Positions 56,911 to 64,000 of a stretch of DNA of 64,000 bases are shown in pieces (position 1 is the first letter of the stretch; each line of letters opens with the position of its first letter). The notes under the pieces are model-generated. The model did not search any database, was not told the DNA's origin, and saw only the letters and a program-made list of their open reading frames with translations. The DNA lies in the NCBI GenBank assembly GCA_018873225.1, contig JAEILZ010000007.1, positions 1,612,001-1,676,000 of the forward strand, written 5' to 3'. Made by a program: the position numbers and the translations under genes. The DNA comes from [Phialemoniopsis] sp. UDSM-2020. Its lineage: Eukaryota > Ascomycota > Sordariomycetes > Thyridiales > Thyridiaceae.

Positions 56911-58144
56911 GGCGGTGGCATCTCGGTCTCTTCGCTAGATGACGTGAAGGAGTGATATGAAGACTTTTGTACACCACCAATTGCTTTTTTGCTCTTCTTT
57001 TCTTGTCTTGTCTTCGGAACTTCTAGAATCTAATGACGAAAGAAAAAACTGGCTGGAAGATGGGAGACATCCGCAAGCTCTACAACAAGGATCTCTCTCT
57101 TCACAGATACAAGAAGGGTGGTAAAACCAAAGGTCCGACCGGGGGCGGAGGCGGTGTCGGGATGGAAATGGAAATGACTTAACGGTGTTTCTGGTTCTTT
57201 TGTCGGAAAAGGAGAAAAAGAACCGGTTCGACTGCTCTACGCAAAAACAACCCCCTTTTACTAAAGCTAAAAGAAATATTTTCCTTGGTCTAATTGATGA
57301 AAAAATCTACACACTCCTCTATGCTTTCTGCATTTCTATAATACCGTGACCTGTCAGACGTGGTATGCGATGTGATTGGGCTCGGGGAGCGTCGGTCTGA
57401 GGTCCAAGGCAGAAAAGCTGGTGGATTGGGGGACGAGAGTCTGCCTTATGTCACGAGGCAGACGTGGATGATTGGTCATGGAGAGTTAGGAACAGTGTAA
57501 GCGAATGAAATTCTAGGTCTAGTTTAAACTATAACGACAGGTGTATTTGAATGGCGAGAAAGAAAAAGATCAAAGGAAAATAAGTGTAGTCGTGTGCGTA
57601 AAGAAAAGATTATGAAAGCGAATGCAACCCCTTTTCGCGCCATCCCCCTCAAAAGGTGCTGTGGAGCACAACCCAAAGCAAGTCTTTCTCTATCATGCAG
57701 GACGCCCGCTCCAGATATGATCCCAACAAAGGGAGAGAGTAAAGAGAAAAGCAAAAGGATGATAAGTAGGAAAGGTGAGCAGCCCCGTGCTGTCGGATCC
57801 AGGACTTTGTTGGTTGGTGTTCTGTATCTGGCGTCGATCTACGACGCGCTGTCGAATAAGTAGCCGTCTGCCATGATCATTGGCGTTGGCAGGGTGAATA
57901 TGAAAAGGAAAGAATGCGGTCAGGGAGATGGTCGAAAATCGAAAATTAGGAAACGACAAGTTGAATGGGAGTAACGTGGTGATCGGCCTCAACGCCGGTC
58001 TGTGGATGATGTAGGCGGACGAAGTTGATGATGCGAAAGTTAGATCCAAAACGTTCGGTGGCTCTAATCGTCCAAGTGAGAAAAGCTATCGATATGCATT
58101 AGTGTCTGTTCGATTACAGAGTCAGACAAACAAGACTAACTGGC
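56911..58144. other. Convergent intergenic region PMT1 / mini zinc-finger gene
   Basis: About 1.2 kb, AT-richer and purine-rich on the plus strand. No coding exon supported. Confidence 0.5.
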
Positions 58145-58408
58145 TTAGGACGAGGACGTCGGGATCTTGTGTGTCTCCTCGGTAGCATATGCATCCTTCT
58201 CACGGTAACAGTCATTGCAATGGCTGTGTCTCTTGACTTCCATCAAGCCGTAGTCGCAGTGTCCCTGTGCATTACAGCGTCAGAATCTTAGCTTGAGTGA
58301 GACCAATGTGTTGGTACGTACGCATCTCCAGAATTTGACCTTGACGTAGCGCTTGCTAGAGCTCGAGCTGCTCTGGGATTTACCAGAGGAATGCTTGTCG
58401 CTAGGCAT
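58145..58408 (-). CDS. Mini zinc-finger protein (68 aa), WxCxxC...CxxC
   Basis: Two exons (58408-58322, 58264-58145), 57-bp intron, 68 aa. A Ser/Lys-rich N-terminus is followed by FWRCGHCDYG and HSHCNDCYREKDAYATEE. Cysteines 29/32 and 45/48 form a WxCxxC-12-CxxC knuckle reminiscent of small zinc-ribbon or RanBP2-type fingers. The intron falls exactly after the first cysteine. It resembles the gene at 63032-63231 in the Trp-Cys knuckle and in the following KDAxATEE/KDGACTEE tail, so the two look like diverged paralogues. Tiny Cys-rich proteins of this kind are common in fungi and uncharacterised; an RNA- or protein-binding role is inference. Length suits a full gene. Confidence 0.72.
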
Positions 58409-60754
58409 AATGATTTGTGGCGAGAAGACGTGGAAGGAGAGGACTGAGAAGAGTGATGAAGAGAGTAGACTGAGAATGTAGCAAGTTGAAACACTTGTTG
58501 CTTATTCGCCTTTGATCTCGACTGTAACTGAGTCAACTTGAGATGTGAGGAGCAGGGAAGAGAAGATGCCAAACTCCTGCTGGCCATCTTCCCCTTATAT
58601 CCTCGAGTGAGGGCATCATCGAGGCAATGATGATGAGGTATCTCAGACCCCAAGACGGTTGAGGCAGATAGAAGTTCGTACTTGCGAGCACTGACAGCGA
58701 GTCAATCCTTGGGCGCAGCAGAGTCTCCATGATGGCTCCATCGCCCACCGAACTTGCCCCCCGAGCGAGTGGATAGAGAGTGTTTTCCAGGCAAGTATGA
58801 CACGCTTCAGTCCCCATAATGAGTCCTCCGAGAATCCTTGACTCAGGGAGGCCGTCGTGCGATGGGGCCGTGAGACTGCTATGCCTCCAGCCGTTTGGCC
58901 TCATGAGGGACACAGGCGGTCGATGGGTGATAAAAGCACCTGCTGCGCCTTCTGAATCACCAGAAATGCCGTGGACTAAGTATCAATTGGGGGAAGTACG
59001 ACTAGACCAAGTTCGGTGTGTTAGTTTACGTCGACTTCAGCGAGATCACAGGGGCAACAGGCGCGGGGACGTTTTGGCCTCTCGGTTTTGGCCTCCCAAG
59101 GGGTGACTATTATAGTGGAGATGAAATAACCAGTGGAATCGGAACGTCATGTCGAACCGGAGAATTTGGACAGCATGAATTTCAGGGCGTTGAACGGAAG
59201 AGACCGGCGGTGAGGTGAGGGCATTCGGGAAACGAGTGGACGATGATACCGAAACCTGCACTATGACGAGACTGACAAGACCAAAACAGTGTTGGAATAG
59301 GCAGAAGAGTTCTGGAAAACCCAAAATACCGAGAAACATCCAGATCCTGTTTGCAGAAGACAGGTTCTCTCCCGCACTGGCACCGCCTCAAAATGGAGCA
59401 TAACCGCCTCAGTGGCATAAGTTGGTTTTCGGTATCATTGATATTCGTATAGTGAGTATCAGATCTCAGTAGTTGTTTCCAGCCTCATTCTTCTAACTGA
59501 GAAGAGACTAGATAGAGAAGGCAACAAGGCAGCCACTTGACTCGCCCCTTGGCCCCTTGTTGAAGGCACGCCCAAGACGGGCGTTAATGAACCCACTCTA
59601 GGCGACCCCGTAGGCACAACCAACTCGGGCTGCGGTAATTGCTCCTCAGGATGTAGACAGAGTCGAAGAGATCCCGTGTGTTTCGAGTTATGCGGGCAAT
59701 AGGATGACATAAGTTCGCGGACCACTCACGAGTTGTATGACAACCCAGCTTGTCTACTCCAACCCCAGCGCACAGCCACGGGGTGGAGAAGCTGCGTGCA
59801 GAGCTAACGCCCGACGCAAAGCCTGACCGAGGCTCAGGTAGCTTTGAGGCTCAAGAAGAGAGAAGAGCCGCATTTCCCAGATTTCCGAGAGTGGCCAGCC
59901 CCCCCTTCTCCCAAATTTCCGGCCACACTTGCAGCAATACTTGGGAGGGTGGCAGTGATCCTCTTGACAAAGAAAAGGAGTCTGCAGTCAAAGAGATGAG
60001 ACTGAGGGTGGTCCAAACCTGAACCCAGCCAGAGATATGTTCCCTGTGCCACCGAGAGTAGTCACAAAGAAACAGCACCGAAAGTAAAGGTTGTTGTAGC
60101 CAGAGAACCCTCACAGACACTGAGCTAGCGCCTAGGTTGAGCAAGAGCAGGTCATATATGCTCTTGAGCCGGGGCAGTGGTCTTAAATGGCTTAAGCGGA
60201 TGTGTTCATAATTTGGATGTTGTCTTCTCTGGATGCGAGATTGAAAAATCGAAGCAAATTTGCCTTCTTTCCAAAACCAATTCAGGCTCAAGAACGGCGG
60301 GACAGGTAATGTCGCTTCAAGGTTCTCTCCTGCAAGGGTCGTGCCGCGATAAGCGTTGGAAAAATGACGAGATTTGAGTCCGGGTCTGTGCTTTCATACG
60401 CTAAAGTTGGCACTTAGCGCACTGGGCACTGCTGCCAAATCCGCTGTATTCTTTGTTAACGGGGATCTCCACAGCCCTAGAGGGCTAGCTGGGCCAGATC
60501 AAACCAAACTATCGCTTTGTTTGTTTCGTTTCGATCCCAACATAAGTACGGCTCGAGGTTCGCGCCGCCAGTTCACACGGCCGTGAACCACGGTTATATA
60601 CCTGCTTCGCCATATACCCTTCTGTTTCAGTATCTGGCACCTCCAGCTTGAGCCGCATCGCTTCCAGGATTATCCCGGCCCGCCTCGCGCCCAGGCGCAT
60701 TGTCTCAGCAGCCCACCGGCGGACTCGAGGACTCGAGATGAGGCTGGCGAAACA
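58409..60754. other. Gene-free interval upstream of PFA5
   Basis: About 2.3 kb with no supported gene. Short ORFs only; mixed composition. Confidence 0.5.
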
Positions 60755-62282
60755 ATGGCAATGGCACCCGGCAGCACTCGAGCTGTCACGAGATGGACCA
60801 CGCGTATAATTCCATTGGTTCTGGCAGGATGTGTCGGCTACGCGACCTGGGTGACCGTCGCGCGCATCTGCGGTACGTTATTGCTTCCTGCACTTGTCGG
60901 ACGGAGTTGGGACTTCACAGCTGACAAACCTCTTCTCGGACAGTCGACCACCTCCTCGGAGTCAAAGACCAGACCGGGCTGGCAATCGCTATCCTCGTCC
61001 TCTACTTCATATTTTTCACATTCATGGTCGTCACCTATCTCCGGACGCTGATCGTTATTAACACCAACCCCGGCCTCGTCCCCTTGGGCCATTCTGTCTC
61101 ACACAATACGGAGCAGTACAGGATGTCTTTGCGAGGGGGCGGAGGAAAAGACCAGCGAAGGAGACACAGAAAGAGGAGGAGTAAGCGTGAGGCAGATGAC
61201 CTCGAATCTCAGCCGTACACACCGCGCCCCGTGGAGGCAGGCATTGAGCCAGACCTCAACCCGGACAGCCCGGGGCTGGAGCAGTTCTACAGCAAGGACG
61301 TCTTTGTTTGCGCCACAGATGGCCGCCCAGTCTGGTGCAGCAGCTGTAGAAACTGGAAGCCTGACCGTTCACATCACAGCAGCGAGATGGAGTGTTGTGT
61401 GCGCAAAATGGACCATTACTGCCCATGGGTCGGCGGCATTGTCTCAGAGACATGTAGGTTGACTCCGCTTCCCGCTACAGTCTGCCTCGAGTGCTAACGA
61501 AACATCCAATAGCGTTCAAATACTTTGTTCAGTTCACCTTCTACGCAACATTGTACTGTGCTGTCGTCTTGGCCATCTCAGCCTATACACTAAGCGACCA
61601 AATCAAGAGCTTTTATGGCGTCGATGGCACTGTCATAGGTGTTCTCGCCCTGTCAGCCTTCTTCGGTCTCTTCGTCGCCACCATGACTCTCACTTCCTTT
61701 CGTTTTATCTTCATCAACCTCACCAATGTGGACGTCATGAGCTCCAAGTCCAAGGTGTATCAGCTAGCCATCCGCATTCCCCGCGGGTCACCGGCCACAG
61801 CCCAATACCCCGTCATCACCTACCCTCTTCCCAAGCCACCTCCAATGTCTCCAGGTTTCAACGGCGGTATACCGCCGCAACAGCCCAATGGCCACGCCAA
61901 CGGCAACAACAATCCGTGGCCGGCACCGCAGTACCAGTCTAACCAGACGTCCGTGCCCAATGGCCGCGCCCCTGAACCCATCTCCGACAGAGACCTGCGC
62001 GCCCAACGCACTTTTGCCATTGTCCGGACAGAAATGGGCGAGAACCCTTGGGACCAGGGTTACTACCGCAACTGGAAGTCCGTCATGGGCAACGGCGTGT
62101 TTGATTGGCTGCTACCCTTGCAGCCCTCTCCCTGTGTTTCCGAGGAAAACAACCACAGCTTCTATTGCCTCGGTCCACTGTACCAGGAGATCCGCAAGCG
62201 ATACAATCTGCCGCAACTACCGCCTGAGGAGATTGACGGCGGTCATGACGCCGGTGGTGGTGTGGAGATGCGGGAGGTCTAA
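60755..62282 (+). CDS. PFA5: Palmitoyltransferase PFA5 (DHHC family, DHYC variant)
   Basis: Three exons (60755-60872, 60944-61453, 61513-62282), introns 71 and 59 bp, 465 aa. Four membrane segments: about 16-38, about 50-75, and two after the catalytic loop (FTFYATLYCAVVLAISAY, VIGVLALSAFFGLFVATMTL). The Cys-rich domain reads WCSSCRNWKPDRSHHSSEME then KMDHYCPWVGG; the active motif is DHYC, as in Pfa5 and Pfa4. The enzyme S-palmitoylates membrane proteins at the plasma membrane or Golgi. The C-terminus has a Pro/Asn-rich linker and a conserved end (GENPWDQGYYRNWKSVMG). A basic RRRHRKRRSKR stretch lies in the first cytosolic loop. Confidence 0.94.
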
Positions 62283-63031
62283 AGAGGAAAACGACGGGGA
62301 CGGGTATCTACACATATGCATCACCTGCATGCATGGCACATACGGGAAGCGAGGCGTTCTTGTTTTGGTTTTGTTTGTTTCAACTACAGAGACTCTACTG
62401 TTTTTTTTTGTCCATTTTTGATACCCCCTTCTTTTCGAGGGCCTTCGCACTGCGTTCTTGTTTGGCGTCTGGCGAATCGCATCGATACTACACTGTTCCT
62501 TGGATACACTACGAGAGCTGGGAGGGTGGAGGGGAAGTATCTTTTCCTCTGGTATACGATTCAAAGCAGCATATTAGATAATACAACTCACTGGAAACTG
62601 AACCTCGGCAACATCCCCTGAAACCGTTGCGATTATCCGTGTCTGGGCACATTAGGCGTGTGCCTGTCCTTTTACGTATGTGTGAGTGCATGTGGCAACC
62701 CGCTCTCGTCGTTTATGATGTTGCAAGCTGCACAGAGCCGTCTGTGTGACAGCTGCACAGGATCGAGTCGACTCGGCTCGGATTGGACTGGATCCCTTCC
62801 GGCGCAGGATGCCGTAACGTAGCAGCAGCGTGACATCAGCATTAGGAAGCAGCAAGACGAGTACAAGCACGAAGCCACGGGAAGGCAAGGGAAATGCGTG
62901 TAGCGGCAAGACAAGGTTGTTAATTGGCATATGCTATCCCTGTCTATCAAACTTAGTTCCCTCTCCCGACCCTATACAGCCACATGAATATCAAATCTTC
63001 CTTCTTCACTCCCATCCATCAGGTAGACAAA
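62283..63031. other. Convergent intergenic region PFA5 / second mini zinc-finger gene
   Basis: About 750 bp; 3' UTRs, no coding exon supported. Confidence 0.5.
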
Positions 63032-63231
63032 CTACTGCTTCTCCTCGGTACAGGCGCCGTCCTTGATATGAGTGCATTCGTCGCAGGTAGAACCAGAGTT
63101 GGGCCCGTGCTGGCACTTGCAACAAGTCCAACGCGGTTTCATGATCGGGACGCCGGGCTCAGGCCTATGGAGATAAGGAAGTGTCAGTAGCCTTGATATA
63201 TATATTGTCGAGGGCCGGAGAGGTCTCACAT
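63032..63231 (-). CDS. Mini zinc-finger protein (44 aa) with start codon split by an intron
   Basis: On the minus strand, AT at 63231-63230 is followed by a 65-bp intron (63229-63165; GTGAGA donor, CCATAG acceptor) and the exon begins with G, completing ATG. The protein starts MPEPGVPIMKPRWTCCKCQH and has C15, C18, C28 and C31 with W13 and N23, the layout of a RanBP2-type finger (WxCxxC...N...CxxC). The tail TCDECTHIKDGACTEEKQ parallels the gene at 58145-58408. An internal ATG (codon 9) could also start translation, giving 36 aa. Uncharacterised family; role unknown. Confidence 0.65.
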
Positions 63232-64000
63232 GGTCGTAAAAGTTGACGTCAAGGATGTGATTCTTGACAAGAGATTTTGGTATAAGAGGGACTGATTCAG
63301 ATAGAATTGTTTGTGTGGTGTGTGGTTGTGTCTGTCTGAAGCAAGACTATCACAGCTTTGGCTCTCGGCATCCTTTATATATCCAACTTCGTCTTCTATC
63401 CTGAAGGTTGTACCACAATCCTCATGCTGGACAGCCAATGCCCTCTCTGCCTCCTTTCAGATGGTTATGACCAAGGTCATGACGCTGGATAGCCAATCCA
63501 TCTCTCAGAGCCTCAGTATCGGGTGTTTCGAAACGCAATGTGTCCAACGACAACCTCGGGTCCATGGCATCGTGACCCCTTTCTGACGCTCAGTATGGGG
63601 CTCAGGTTGGCCTCTTTCTATGAAGCTCGTGTGATAAGCATCTATTCGTCTGCATTTCGGAAGGACGAGGAGTATATTCTTGTTTGGAAGCAGAAGAAAC
63701 GTCAGGATCAGCACTTGGACCACAGCTCCGCGTCAGGTGAGCGATACTGCCTGTGGGTCATGATGCTCCCCTGGGAGGTGGTTGGGTGAAGAGCGATCAG
63801 AGCTATCCGTGAGGAGGCGGCTTAGCTTCCTAGAAGCACGCTCTCCTTGTCGATGCTGCATATGGAGCCCCAGTGCCGGCGATGAGGGGCAATAGAAGAA
63901 GGCAGCTTGTGTTCGGCGTGATGTCGTTTCCACCTTGTTGCACCCTACTGGACAAGCATGGAGACACAATGTAGCAGGCTTGAATGACTCTAGGGCTCGA
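63232..64000. other. Window end, no gene recognised
   Basis: About 770 bp upstream of the last minus-strand gene. Short ORFs in several frames, none supported; a gene beginning beyond the window cannot be excluded. Confidence 0.45.

Overview
This is genomic DNA from a filamentous ascomycete (Pezizomycotina, most likely Sordariomycetes). The basis is many short introns (about 40-150 bp) with GTRNGT donors and a CTAAC/CTGAC branch site close to the acceptor, G/C-ending codons, no operons, CT-rich leaders, and a fungal gene complement (ASH1, HET protein, PFA5, PMT1, SHB17, UstS-type GST-like protein). Exon joins were worked out by hand from splice signals, phase agreement and family knowledge; no RNA evidence or database search was available. 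No rRNA, tRNA, CRISPR array or intact transposon was recognised.

Layout. 0-16.9 kb is a dense housekeeping block: N2227/carnosine-methyltransferase-like protein (+), UAS/UBX protein (-), PAN3 deadenylase subunit (+), ARPC4 (-), UBP6/USP14 deubiquitinase (+), GST-like protein (+), a small membrane protein (-), a Ser-rich orphan ORF (-) and an SHB17-like phosphatase (+). 19-32 kb holds SEC2 (+), an intronless HET-domain gene (-), the SET-domain gene ASH1 (-) and a Sec14/CRAL-TRIO-like gene (-) with long non-coding spacers. 32.8-38.4 kb has LSM7 (+) and a 1038-residue RRM protein (+). 38.4-40.6 kb is a scrambled mosaic of inverted exon pieces of a paralogue of that RRM gene. 41.3-46.6 kb carries RIM2 (+), SNX3 (-) and a GNAT acetyltransferase (-). 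About 4 kb without recognisable genes follows, then SF3A1/PRP21 (-), PMT1 (+), a mini zinc-finger gene (-), PFA5 (+) and a second mini zinc-finger gene (-).

The genes belong to ordinary eukaryotic processes: mRNA decay and splicing (PAN3, LSM7, SF3A1), ubiquitin/ERAD (UBX protein, UBP6), exocytosis and endosomal sorting (SEC2, SNX3, Sec14-like), actin nucleation (ARPC4), O-mannosylation and palmitoylation (PMT1, PFA5), mitochondrial transport (RIM2) and chromatin (ASH1). They do not form one pathway or a biosynthetic cluster.

The most unusual items are the exon-fragment mosaic next to its RRM paralogue, two related mini zinc-finger genes flanking PFA5 (one with its start codon split by an intron), an 803-bp PAN3 intron that offers an alternative start keeping the PAM2 motif but losing the zinc finger, and long open frames after the PAN3 and SNX3 stops.
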